Shown: positions 52,101 through 59,579 of the stretch, piece after piece
How positions within the stretch are numbered: position 1 is the stretch's first letter
Layout: each line of letters starts with the position of its first letter
From: Chlorops oryzae
Lineage: Eukaryota > Arthropoda > Insecta > Diptera > Chloropidae
DNA length: 64,000 nucleotides
Assembly: GCA_020466095.1 (NCBI GenBank)
Contig: CM035807.1
Location: 116,226,124 to 116,290,123 of the forward strand
Direction of reading: 5' to 3'
Position numbers and translations under genes: made by a program
The notes under the pieces: model-generated
The model's input: only the letters and a program-made list of their open reading frames with translations
Databases searched by the model: none
What the model was told of the DNA's origin: nothing

Positions 52101-55100
52101 TATGGTTCCCTGGGCATTCTTTCTCCAAAAAAATTTTAGAATCTTATTTCACTAGGGAAATTTTAATTTTTTTTTTTTGTCGAACAAAACGATCCAGACT
52201 TGTGCATGGATTAAACTTCCACCCGCAACGCAACAAGGGCATTTAATGTAATTTCCGGAAATTTGGAAAAGTGCGCGCGGGGGGCAGAAGGACGCTTTTC
52301 AATATTTATCTTACATCTGAAATTCAAAGGGGATTCGTCATGTATACTTCCTGTATAGTCATAGAGGATATAGGTCGGCCCATTATTAAGGGGTACCCCC
52401 CAGTCTGTCAGTACTAGTGTCTGTCAAAAAAAATCCCAAATTGACCCAAAATCTGAGTGTTTCGAAATATCTCATTGAAATTTAGACTTTTAGCTTAGCT
52501 TATATTCAGGGCTCGGATTTTGTTGACTTTTATAAAATTAAAGCATACTTTAAGGAGTAAAATTTTTATTTAACTCACACAAAGTTACGACTCAAGTCGA
52601 TTTTTAACTTCAATATAATTTTTTTTGAAATAAGACAAGCGGTTTGAATTTCAACTTCGCTAAACTTATTCGTAAAATGTTAGTTAGAAAAATTTTTGCT
52701 CCTTTAAGTATGCTTCAAATTTAAAAAAGTCAACAAAATCCGAGCCCTGCTTATATTTAAGCCTTCGATGAACGATTTAATGATCAATTGAATTCTTTGC
52801 CCTAGGTACTCCGACCAGCATTCGAACAGCAAGTACCGTCTATAAGTCCGCAAGGACAAGCTCGTGTAACGCCATTATTGCTGCCCACTGGTATGCCAGT
52901 TACAATCTTTGATGCAAATATGGTGAGTATAGCTTTGAGCTTAAGAAATAAATTAGACCATAAGTCTAAGTCATGTTGGTATGAATTTTATAAAAAATTT
53001 CAACAAATTTTTGTGGACGCAGCATGATCTCGGAAAATACGGTGGAGTTTCGAGTAGTACACGCGTAACTCAAAGCCCACCACCAGCACATCAACAAGCT
53101 TCACCAATAACACCGGTAAAGAGCAACTAATAAGAATTGAGTTGTTTTTTTTTTTTTTTTTTGTTGCGAGTCCTGAATTATTTTTTCCATTAGACATCTA
53201 TAGACATCTGTGTGTACAATTTTAACCAATGCGAATTGTTTTTTTTTTTTTTCGTTCTATAGGGCGAATCAGCATTTTCTGGTGGTACGTTGCGTGGTGT
53301 TCCACCGCCACGAGAATCGCTTATGATTTATCAACAACTGATGCGTTCGCAAGAATCGATTAACGCATCATTGCGTTGCACAAGTGAGTATGAGGAGAAA
53401 TTGATTGGCAGTAGCCCACCACTCGAGCTAAGACGTCCAGGCAGTGGACCACGTACAGTAACTGTACCCCACAGTTTGCAGAGCCCACAGGATCGTACGT
53501 CAGGTAACATATAAAGAATAATTTTTGTCGACATTCAGAATGTATATTTATAATGCCTTTTTCCTTTCTTTTTCCATCATCATCATCGTGATCGTGATCA
53601 TTATAGACTCACCTCAAGCTGCACAAATTTACGTTCATAATACACGCATACCGCACTTACATTATCCACCGGATGTGACAGCCGGCCGTGGATTCTACGA
53701 TGCAACTGGCCGTCAGATAACAATCGAACCACCGCCAGCGCATCGTTCTGCAACGGGAAGTAGTCCATTTATGAGTACACCGCCCGGAGTTCATCCATTG
53801 CCGCCGCCGTCAACACCAACCGCGGTAGTAACCCCAGCAACGACTGTACATTTGCAGGCCGGAAATCTAGTGGAACGCGAAAGAGAACAACGAGAGCGTG
53901 AACAACAGGAACGTCTGAAAATTACAGGTACAAAATAATTTTACCCTTCGCAATAATATTATATCTCCCGCAAGGGTTATCATTATGATTTACGGGCTTG
54001 GCAACCCCGCGGACCCTAGCCAACTGAGGGCCAAAACAGACCGACTGAGTATGGAGTCACAATTTGGTAGCGTCGTCATAGTACGGCGTGAACGGTTTGA
54101 GCATACGACCTACACTTAGCATGGCGTGTTGCAGCTATACTAGTTATAGCTGTATTCACGCTGTTAACTAGACATAACATGTTACCACGGGATCCGGTGC
54201 CCTGCCGGATATTGGGTTGGCCCTTCGGGGCGTTTCGTGGTGGCTGTGGTAATTTATGAGGTGTGGATAGCACCGTATCCCCACCCAGGATAGCCAATTC
54301 GGGCCATACTCACTGATTAGGCAAGATGGGTACCTGGGGGAAGAATGCACACTTCCCCTGGGGAAAAAACCAAAAACGTCTGGTGAAGCACCAATGTGTA
54401 TATACCGGACGCTAAACTGCATTATTTATAATATTATATCGCAGTGTCAATCAATCAATTAACATCTATTTCAAAATTCCTTTCTACCACAGCTGCCAGT
54501 GGGCATGATAATATTGCAATAAGTGCCGCAATGTCAACGCCACCAGGACGAAATATGCAAGTGGCTACGCCACCGCATGGCAGTCAGGTTCCTCCGCCAC
54601 CACAACCGAATACGGATTCGTTGTTTACGTTGCTGCAACGTTATCCGGTTATGTGGCAAGGACTTTTGGCACTGAAGACCGATCAGGCTGCTGTACAAAT
54701 GCATTTCGTCTTCGGCAATCCAAGCGTTGCGCGCGCTTCGTTGCCCTGCAACAGTGACGGCAGTACACCACCATTACGTATTGCTCAACGGATGCGACTG
54801 GAGCAGACACAATTGGAGGGGGTTGCGAAGAAAATGCAGGTAAGTTTCTCTAACGATCACGATTCATGTTTCTCATGTTTTTACTCATGATACAAGAAAA
54901 CAAGATAGCGCCATTTCAGTACCGCTATATTGAGTTTGTGACGTCACTGAGCGAGAAATTGTTGTTGTTTCCCATGCTATTCAAAAAAGTAAAAAGCCGG
55001 TTTAACCGCCGGGAAACAACAACAACGAATCGCGATTTTGAGTTTGTGACGTTTCCTCTCTCAAGTGGCGCTATCTTGTTTTCTTGTATCATGGTTTTTA

Positions 55101-55490
55101 CTATAATATACACTAAAAAACTTTATTTATATTTTTACTATAACTTTAGAATATATTTATGTATTTTTTAAACTATATTTTCCACCTTTTTTTTTTTTTC
55201 AGTATGAAAATGAACATTGTATGTTGCTGGCATTGCCGTGTGGTCGTGATCACGCCGATGTATTGCATCATTCTCGTAACCTTCAGACTGGCTTTATAAC
55301 CTATTTGCAACAGAAAATGGCAGCCGGTATAGTTAATATACCAGTACCGGGAAGTGAGCAAGCCGCATATGTAGTGCACATATTCCCATCGTGCGATTTT
55401 GCCAACGAAAACCTGGAACGTGCCGCACCGGATCTTAAAAATCGTGTCGCCGAAATCGCACATCTACTGATCGTAATCGCAACGGTTTAA
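32138..55490 (+). CDS. spen: split ends (Spen/SHARP family) nuclear RNA-binding transcriptional corepressor, 5' partial, 12 exons
   Basis: Seen: three consecutive RRMs at 34,189-34,945 with family-typical strings (LKDGLFHEYKK, TRTLFIGNLEKD, GFGKSMPTNCVW), a huge low-complexity middle, and a C-terminal SPOC domain ending in IVIATV-stop at 55,488-55,490. Known: Spen proteins bind RNA through the RRMs and recruit corepressors and chromatin factors through SPOC; in flies spen acts in Notch, EGFR and Wingless signalling and in neuronal and eye development. Exons (GT-AG): 32138-32609, 32816-33965, 34028-34993, 35231-35902, 35982-36127, 36217-50975, 52819-52922, 53023-53115, 53263-53503, 53607-53927, 54493-54839, 55203-55490, about 6,500 codons. 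The family's N-terminal RRM1 and the start codon are absent, so the 5' end lies upstream of the window or in exons I could not recognise. Eleven single-base frame breaks (32.46, 33.0-33.1, 36.66, 38.08, 39.2, 41.09, 41.4, 41.6, 42.05, 45.6, 49.05 kb) sit in simple sequence and look like assembly errors. Identity is very secure. Confidence 0.96.
32610..32815. mobile_element. MITE-like inverted repeat filling a short spen intron
   Basis: This 206-bp intron is mostly a 136-bp inverted-repeat element at 32,629-32,764. Its outer arms are about 35 bp each, start with GGCCTATTCACGAGACCGTG on the left, and match the reverse complement of the right arm (ending TCTCGTGAGTATAGGCC) with a few mismatches. 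A half-copy with the same end motif (GAGGTCTCGTGAATAGGCC) lies at about 25,990-26,030. No clean target duplication is visible, so the superfamily is open. Confidence 0.6.
32816..33965 (+). CDS. spen: spen exon B: Gln/Thr/Ser/Ala-rich linker upstream of RRM2
   Basis: The acceptor ATCTTTTAG precedes 32,816, and the exon joins exon A in the frame AG|A AGT GCG. It encodes poly-Gln, SSASWYDTATTNTNGSPGG, then Thr/Ala/Ser-rich sequence and a Ser/His/Arg-rich stretch (SRSHSRSPSSYSSSHSS) near 33,790-33,870. The first frame closes at 33,161. The better continuation lies one base earlier, so a base appears to be missing between about 33,000 and 33,080, where the sequence is ACC/ACA/TCC repeats without any GT-AG intron. 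The donor ACAAG|GTGAGC at 33,966 leaves one base (G), which joins the next exon. No folded domain is seen. Confidence 0.8.
34028..34993 (+). CDS. spen: spen exon C: RRM2, RRM3 and RRM4
   Basis: This exon holds the RNA-binding core. A Ser/Gly run leads into RRM2 (about 34,189-34,420; LAIRVRNLPARSSDTSLKDG), RRM3 (about 34,492-34,718; RNP2-like LFIGNL, RNP1-like NAYAFCQY) and RRM4 (about 34,726-34,945; CVWIDG, LALVLYEQIQYAQ). The linker GFGKSMPTNCVW between RRM3 and RRM4 is a signature of the Spen family, in which these RRMs bind structured RNA. The frame is open throughout with no indel. In-phase splicing uses G|GTTCTA at the start and AATGCTG|GTGAGT at the end. This is the strongest single piece of evidence for the gene. 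Confidence 0.97.
35231..35902 (+). CDS. spen: spen exon D: post-RRM linker
   Basis: The acceptor CATTTCAG and the donor AAAAAG|GTTTTA keep the frame. The encoded stretch starts AGRFTRYDSQTRSRASSFSR directly after RRM4. It continues through Gly/Ser/Ala-rich sequence with an island of more complex residues (MRSIRSNTIDYDYADIRRF) and ends at RRRSPGKQKG across the next junction. The island is likely conserved, but no named domain can be assigned. The low-complexity parts are Ala and Ser runs from GCA and AGC codons. Confidence 0.9.
35982..36127 (+). CDS. spen: spen exon E: short conserved linker
   Basis: This 146-bp exon encodes GDIRVLQKERFHLLEQLEEC, then PSSGDENIASPRKRIKFDHH up to the donor GGCTTG|GTATGT. 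It contains a probable short helix (VLQKERFHLLEQLEE) followed by a basic PRKRIKF cluster that could serve as a nuclear localisation signal. Phase 1 in and phase 0 out agree with both neighbours. The flanking introns are only 79 and 89 bp. Confidence 0.92.
36217..50975 (+). CDS. spen: spen giant exon F (about 14.8 kb): low-complexity regulatory middle of Spen
   Basis: One exon of about 4,900 codons from acceptor GTCTTTAG to donor CTGGCAG|GTAAGT. In order: DASSSIGETHRSS; GSRPGTPLCDERPEVLPTEP (36.8 kb); EERIRTLDEKYELWSGG (37.35 kb); KFLLDLDVNDMQPSDIVKSV (37.6 kb); a charged Glu/Lys/Arg coiled-coil-like stretch (38.95-39.2 kb); His/Ser-rich sequence; PYVSMYDKVKARSCKNMQKQ (40.8 kb), which looks like a conserved island; Lys-rich and acidic stretches; a Gln/Pro-rich block of about 350 residues (45.97-47.09 kb); AT-hook-like GRKGRPPRN (48.03 kb) and GRPRRSKDRK (48.88 kb). 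Known: this central part of Spen is long, mostly disordered and poorly conserved outside short islands. Nine single-base frame breaks fall in this exon, each at simple sequence. I see no internal intron. Confidence 0.93.
51756..51999. mobile_element. hAT-like MITE, copy 1
   Basis: A 244-bp element with terminal inverted repeats CAGGGCTCGGATTTT at the left and AAAATCCGAGCCCT at the right. Inside them lie inverted AAAGCATACTTTA / TAAAGTATGCTTT blocks. It is flanked by tttattag (51,748-51,755) and ttgattag (52,000-52,007), a 7/8 match. The CAGGG start and 8-bp duplication fit hAT transposons. It is non-coding. Confidence 0.8.
52507..52749. mobile_element. hAT-like MITE, copy 2, with perfect 8-bp target duplication
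   Basis: A 243-bp element of the same family as the copy 500 bp upstream and in the same orientation. It begins CAGGGCTCGGATTTTG and ends CAAAATCCGAGCCCTG. The flanks are identical 8-mers, cttatatt at 52,499-52,506 and 52,750-52,757. A perfect duplication suggests a fairly recent insertion. It lies only 69 bp before the acceptor of the next spen exon. Confidence 0.88.
52819..52922 (+). CDS. spen: spen exon G
   Basis: It encodes AFEQQVPSISPQGQARVTPL and then LLPTGMPVTIFDANM, ending at donor ATATG|GTGAGT. The start at 52,819 is chosen because it is the only acceptor that matches the one-base remainder of exon F (G|CA TTC). The AG 13 bp upstream (52,804-52,805), which has the better pyrimidine tract, would shift the frame and reach TGA after about 35 codons. 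Either the distal acceptor is really used or one more base is wrong here. Confidence 0.8.
53023..53115 (+). CDS. spen: spen exon H
   Basis: A 93-bp exon (31 codons) encoding HDLGKYGGVSSSTRVTQSPP and then PAHQQASPITP, phase 0 on both sides. The acceptor is GGACGCAG and the donor ACACCG|GTAAAG. The LGKYGG island followed by a Pro-rich linker is typical of the region before SPOC. Confidence 0.9.
53263..53503 (+). CDS. spen: spen exon I
   Basis: It encodes GESAFSGGTLRGVPPPRESL, MIYQQLMRSQESINASLRCT and a Pro/Ser-rich tail (LELRRPGSGPRTVTVPHSLQ). The acceptor TTCTATAG follows a long T tract, and the donor CGTCAG|GTAACA leaves one base that joins the next exon. The frame is intact. Confidence 0.9.
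53607..53927 (+). CDS. spen: spen exon J
   Basis: It encodes DSPQAAQIYVHNTRIPHLHY, PPDVTAGRGFYDATGRQITI, a Pro-rich stretch, and a charged EREREQREREQQERLKIT helix-like segment just before SPOC. The splice sites TTATAG and ATTACAG|GTACAA keep phase 1. The Tyr-containing motif IYVHNT-RIPHLHYPP is probably a conserved pre-SPOC island, though I cannot assign a function. Confidence 0.9.
53966..54427. mobile_element. GC-rich non-LTR/SINE-like insertion with 13-bp target duplication in a spen intron
   Basis: A 462-bp block, much richer in G+C than the surrounding intron, flanked by identical 13-mers ataatattatatc (53,953-53,965 and 54,428-54,440). It starts TCCCGCAAGGGTTATC and ends GGACGCTAAACTGCATTATT. 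A long, AT-rich duplication of variable type points to target-primed reverse transcription. There is no clear poly(A) tail, no open frame I can recognise, and no RNA polymerase III box that I trust, so a truncated non-LTR retrotransposon or an unusual SINE are both possible. Confidence 0.72.
54493..54839 (+). CDS. spen: spen exon K: N-terminal half of the SPOC domain
   Basis: After a Gly/Pro linker (TPPGRNMQVATPPHGSQVPP) the SPOC domain begins near 54,615: DSLFTLLQRYPVMWQGLLAL, KTDQAAVQMHFVFGNPSVAR, then PPLRIAQRMRLEQTQLEGVA up to KKMQ and the donor CAG|GTAAGT. Known: in human SHARP a Lys in the LALK segment and two Arg in QRMR form the basic patch that binds phosphorylated partner peptides. 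Both are present here, so corepressor or phospho-CTD binding should be intact. Confidence 0.97.
54886..55093. mobile_element. 208-bp MITE with 9-bp target duplication in the intron splitting SPOC
   Basis: The ends are exact reverse complements over about 28 bp (54,886-54,913 and 55,066-55,093; outer end CATGATACAAGAAAACAAG). Both sides carry gtttttact (54,877-54,885 and 55,094-55,102), a 9-bp duplication. A second inverted pair lies inside (54,959-54,973 and 55,011-55,025, TTGTTGTTGTTTCCC). Perfect ends and duplication suggest a young insertion. A 9-bp duplication fits Mutator-like or Merlin-like elements. Confidence 0.9.
55203..55490 (+). CDS. spen: spen exon L: C-terminal half of SPOC and stop
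   Basis: The last exon encodes YENEHCMLLALPCGRDHADV, then GFITYLQQKMAAGIVNIPVP, AAYVVHIFPSCDFANENLER and AEIAHLLIVIATV before TAA at 55,488. The Tyr of FITYLQ completes the known SPOC ligand pocket. Ending within a few residues of the domain is the rule for the family, so the C-terminus is complete. The frame is open with no indel. Confidence 0.97.
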   Translation, partial: YENEHCMLLALPCGRDHADVLHHSRNLQTGFITYLQQKMAAGIVNIPVPGSEQAAYVVHIFPSCDFANENLERAAPDLKNRVAEIAHLLIVIATV

Positions 55491-55654
55491 GATCAGTTAG
55501 ATAGAGATAAGGTGACACGATATAAAAAAAAAAAAAAATAAATAAATAAAAACCAAAAAATTACCGGATAATGGTTTTTGAATGAAAAACCACCAAACTA
55601 GTGGGACAGAAAAAAAAAAAAGAACACCCAAACAAGTAAAATGTTGTCAACACC

Positions 55655-55662
55655 TGTAAATA
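55655..55662 (+). promoter_or_regulatory. Pumilio-type octamer TGTAAATA in spen 3' UTR
   Basis: An exact UGUANAUA match 165 nt after the stop codon. Pumilio proteins repress or destabilise mRNAs through this octamer. In AT-rich DNA such octamers also occur by chance. Confidence 0.35.
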
Positions 55663-56403
55663 ATACAAACACATTTGAACTCTACATGGAACCAAAAAAA
55701 AAAAAAAGAATATAAAAAAATGAAAAATAAAAGATTAAACAAATACGAACAGGAGCATTAAAAAGTTTAAAAAAAAATTACGAAAAACGATTTAAATTTT
55801 TTTCCCAATTTTTTTTTTTTTTTTTTTTTTTTCGTTAAGAACAATTTTCTTTATTTAATTTTTAAAGTTATTGCATACCCGCCACTTATATATATATATG
55901 TATCTTTATATGTATACAACCTTAAAAGAAAATCTTCGACTAAAGGAACTTTTAAAATTACAGAAAGAACTAAAACTACCACATAATATCCTAATCTATA
56001 TGTATGTATATTATTTATGAAAGTTAATGCTTAAGCGCAGTGTTAGTTCTAGATTACGTTAAACTTTAAACTTTGTTTATAAGGAATTTTTTCATAATTT
56101 TATTTATTTTGATCTCAGCTAACAAGTAAAACAAGTAAAAAAAAAAAGAAAAGAAACTAAATATTTAAGAAATCAAAAGAAAACTTGATCGACGCCTACG
56201 AATGTATTCGCGAATAATGAATGACTACTACTGTTTTGTTTTTATTTCGAAAGAAATTTTTATTTAAACTATTTTTCCTGATCAATCCATCAAACTTTTT
56301 AGAAAATAATGAGGTGTTTCTTTTTATTAAACTTTCAGCTATTTTAAGTAATTTTTTCTTTTTGATCGGAATTTTGTTCGACCGACCTTTAGAATTAATT
56401 TTT

Positions 56404-56523
56404 CTTCTTCTGTAGAAATACTACACACAAACGGCTTAAGGTCAAGGTTCAATCGTACTACAACTCAAATATTGAACCTTGACCTTAAGCTCGAAAAAAA
56501 GTGTAGTATTTCTATAGAGGAAG
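56404..56523 (+). repeat. long hairpin in the putative spen 3' UTR
   Basis: The inner stem pairs 56,434-56,453 with 56,471-56,490, a perfect 20 bp (GCTTAAGGTCAAGGTTCAAT), around a 17-nt loop. The outer stem pairs about 56,404-56,426 with 56,501-56,523 with two mismatches (core TAGAAATACTACAC). The two stems are separated by a short unmatched bulge. The fold would be about 120 nt. It could be a microRNA-like precursor, an RNA control element, or a tiny MITE. No target duplication is obvious. Confidence 0.6.
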
Positions 56524-57901
56524 ACGAATTTTTTTTATTGCTAGCTTAGGTTATTATTATTGATTTATTTTTCCTTTTAATTTCTTGTAATTTTTTTTTG
56601 TTTGTTTTAATGGAAATAAAAGATATTTTTGTTTGATTTTTTTTTATAGCTTTATAAAGCTTATTACAAAAGGTTTTCGTTTTATTTAATTATATTTCAT
56701 TTTTATTATTATTATTATTATTATTTTTTAAATATTTTTTAAATATTTTTTTTTACTAAATTGACCCCTTTTGAATGAAAAGCCAGCATATGTTCTACAG
56801 TTAAGAGGAGAGAGAGATATTAATAATAAAATATATTTAAAAAAAAAAAAAACAACCGAATTCATATACTCCTCCCCCATATAGAGAATCGTTTAAAGTA
56901 GCTACATATTATGTCGTAAATTTAAATTATTAAAATCAAATCATACGATTCGATCAACTAAAAGGCAGGCTATCCCTCTCTTTTCTGTGTTACTTCGTGC
57001 TGGGTTCTAAAATTGCGTTTATCAAAATTTATCATTTTTCTTTTACGGAATTCAATACAAGCCTGAGACGCTCTTGAATTTAAGTTTAGTTTAAAAAAAA
57101 AACAATAATAAATTTATGAAAAAAAAAAACACGAAAAGAGATATCGTAGGAGTTCTGTAAAATTTCCTTATATTAAATCATTGGAGAGGAGCTATTCACG
57201 CTGGATTAAAGTGATAACTGAAACTGGTGTGTATAGCCCGCCCCATCAACTTTTTTATTTCTGCTATTCTAAGTTATGTTTACTTTATAATACACTGCCA
57301 TGTCTAGAGAAACACATAATATAATTTTCTAGTTTAAATTAACTTTAAGCATTTGAGTCTATGCAAATGTGCGTATGCTCGACTGTCTTGAATGGATTGA
57401 GCTGTTGCTAGCTTTCAATGAAAAAGAAATATTACATCAGAAATTTTATTTTTTTTTTTTAAATCATAAAACAGTAATCTGCCAGATTTTTGAAAATTTA
57501 ATTGACCTTATACATATGTACATATGTATGTGTACATCAATTGAACTACAAAATTCAATTGAAATGTTTAAGTTCAACTAAACTTTTAAAATTCGTGGGA
57601 CATCTTCCTTAAACTCACTAAAATTTGAACAATTAATAAACAACAACAACAAGAAAAAAATTGCATAAAATAATTGTTAATCACCAATTGATGCGCTTTT
57701 GGCATTAGTCATCATCAATAAATCAATTGGTAATTATGATCAATTATTTTCATATTTTAATTGAAAATATTTAAACAAATATTTAATTTTTTTATTTTTT
57801 TTTTTTTTTTGGTTTCTTAAATTTTCCAGAGCGTCTTAGCAATTTGGTTTTTTTTTCTATGATTATCCTAAATTATTTTTTTTTTTCAACCGTATATAAA
57901 A

Positions 57902-57909
57902 TGTAAATA
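57902..57909 (+). promoter_or_regulatory. Pumilio-type octamer TGTAAATA, second site
   Basis: An exact UGUANAUA match 2.4 kb after the spen stop, functional only if the long 3' UTR form is made. Chance occurrence is possible in this AT-rich sequence. Confidence 0.25.
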
Positions 57910-58306
57910 TTTATTATTTTTAAAGGGCAAAATTATTTTTGGAAAAATCCTAAAGAAATTTCAGCAAAGATTACTGAAAGCTTTCAACAAACAATAATTC
58001 AATAATTAAAAAAAAAAAAATAAATTAATTAAAAATAAAACAAAAGAATTAAAATAAAGAAACAAAATTTAGCTTGCTTGACACATAAAAAAAAAAAATA
58101 CACACCCATATATATAAACGCACAGAGGCGTGTGAATTATTTATTCGGAGAAACTTAATGTTTTAGAACGATAAAAAGAAAAAATATGTAAAAAAATGAT
58201 TAAAAGAGAAACCTAAAAACTAAAACAAATAATGCTTAAATATATTATTTAAAATCGTGTATATATAAATAAGCAATGGAGTACATTTAAATATATTGCA
58301 ACAAAC

Positions 58307-58314
58307 TGTAAATA
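58307..58314 (+). promoter_or_regulatory. Pumilio-type octamer TGTAAATA, third site
   Basis: An exact UGUANAUA match near the distal cluster of AATAAA signals. Same caveats as for the second site. Confidence 0.25.
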
Positions 58315-58774
58315 CCGTTTAACAAGTACCCCAAAAATAAAAATAAATATATAAATATATATACAGATATAAAAATATAAATAAATAAAAATATATATAT
58401 AAATATATTAAGCGTTGAGAGAAATGTTCTTAGATGTTAGCCTACAAATAAAATAAAATATATTATTAAAAATAATGAATACAAAGTTGAGTAATTAGAC
58501 TAAACTATGTGTATAGAAATATATCTAATGATAAATGTATAGAGATTTAGAGGTGTAAAAATAATATATATATATACAATATAAATATATGATAAAAATA
58601 AAATATAAATATTAAAATATAAACTAAATTTATGAATTTTATTTTCAATAGAATTTTATAGCGGAAAGCAAATAGCAATGCTTCGTGACAGAAAAAAATC
58701 TACTGTCGGCAGATCAATTGTGGAAATATAATTGAAAAATTTTATTTCTATGGTGATCTAATGACAAACTCCCG

Positions 58775-59080
58775 GCGGGAAATTATCTCCTGCATGACAA
58801 TGTCATCAGTGATGTCATCGATGACATATAGGTGACATTGTCATGTGTGACACCTTGGAGGACATGTCATCGTGGAGGGATGCTCAGCGGAAAATTATCT
58901 CCTGCATGACAATGTCATCAGTGATGTCATCGATGACATATAGGTGACATTGTCATGTGTGACACCTTGGAGGACATGTCATCGTGGAGGGATGCTCAGC
59001 GGAAAATTATCTCCTGTGTGACAATGTCATCAGTGATGTCATCGATGACATATAGGTGACATTGTCATGCATGCATTGCA
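58775..59080. repeat. 112-bp tandem array with nested palindromes
   Basis: Units start at 58,775, 58,887 and 58,999 (GCGG(G/A)AAATTATCTCCTG), the third cut at about 59,075. Each holds TGACAATGTCA and TGACATTGTCA, and the perfect 16-bp palindrome ATGTCATCGATGACAT. Similar GACAATGTC motifs continue singly to about 59,560, so the array may be the core of a larger element (58,760-59,580). Confidence 0.8.
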
Positions 59081-59136
59081 TCTCATTGGCTATTGAAATT
59101 TAAATAAGGTCTTAGCGTCAGTTCAACGTTAGCATG

Positions 59137-59202
59137 AAGCGGCGTAGATGATGAGTGCTCGACTCAGAATCCGAAGGTCGCGGGTTCGATCCCTGGCTGA
59201 GG
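59137..59202 (+). mobile_element. tRNA-like head, second copy
   Basis: A box-A-like GGCGTAGATGATGAG and box B GGTTCGATCCC (59,183-59,193), with an anticodon-like loop CTCAGAA, followed by TGGCTGAGG as in the copy at about 1,080. The anticodon stem pairs badly and no acceptor stem is seen, so it is a tRNA pseudogene or SINE head. Confidence 0.5.
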
Positions 59203-59579
59203 CGAACAAAAATTGTTAAAAATAGATTTTTAAAAATTTTCCAAACATTCAAAGAGAGGACAAAGAAGAGACTGGTTCTATAAATTGACATTTAGAGAGA
59301 AAAGAGCAAACGTGCTGCTCTCAAATGCTTTTTGTCGCCATCGCACACCCTAGCATGACATTGTCACCGCTGAAGTCCCTGTCAGCTCCTGTGATGACAA
59401 TGTCCGGCTAGCTGTCACCATCTCCCATTTCGGATCCCGTACGATGACAATGTCACGAGTGATGGCCTGTCTCATTTGTGTAGAAATGTCACAAAAAGTG
59501 TCTTACAATTTGTCAGGGGTGCCGGCTCCGATGTCACGCTGACATCTTAGGTGATGTCATGCGAACTTTTCCTGGTGGG

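Larger units (their letters stand above)
50976..52818. other. spen intron with repeat copies (GTCT-type element and two hAT-like MITEs)
   Basis: This is the largest spen intron in the 3' half. It holds a truncated copy of the CCGTCTGT-containing repeat (51,020-51,350), which ends in AGTGTAGGGTAT, and two MITE copies annotated separately. About 400 bp between 51,350 and 51,755 and about 490 bp between 52,008 and 52,498 show no feature. The 3' splice site is a tandem pair: CCCTAG at 52,805 and GACCAG at 52,818. Only the downstream one keeps the Spen frame. Confidence 0.7.
55491..58760 (+). other. spen: probable spen 3' UTR and downstream AT-rich DNA
   Basis: About 3.2 kb after the spen stop without any recognisable coding frame. 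It has many AATAAA hexamers (for example near 55,538, 55,725, 56,617 and in dense clusters at 58,330-58,450), so the true cleavage site cannot be fixed. It contains three Pumilio-type TGTAAATA octamers and one strong hairpin, listed separately. Known repeat families seen elsewhere in the window are missing from this stretch, which fits selection on a transcribed UTR. Confidence 0.55.

Noticed and set aside
59137..59202. Functional tRNA gene (anticodon-like CAG)
   Set aside because: Box B is perfect but the anticodon stem mispairs at two of five positions and no acceptor stem closes.
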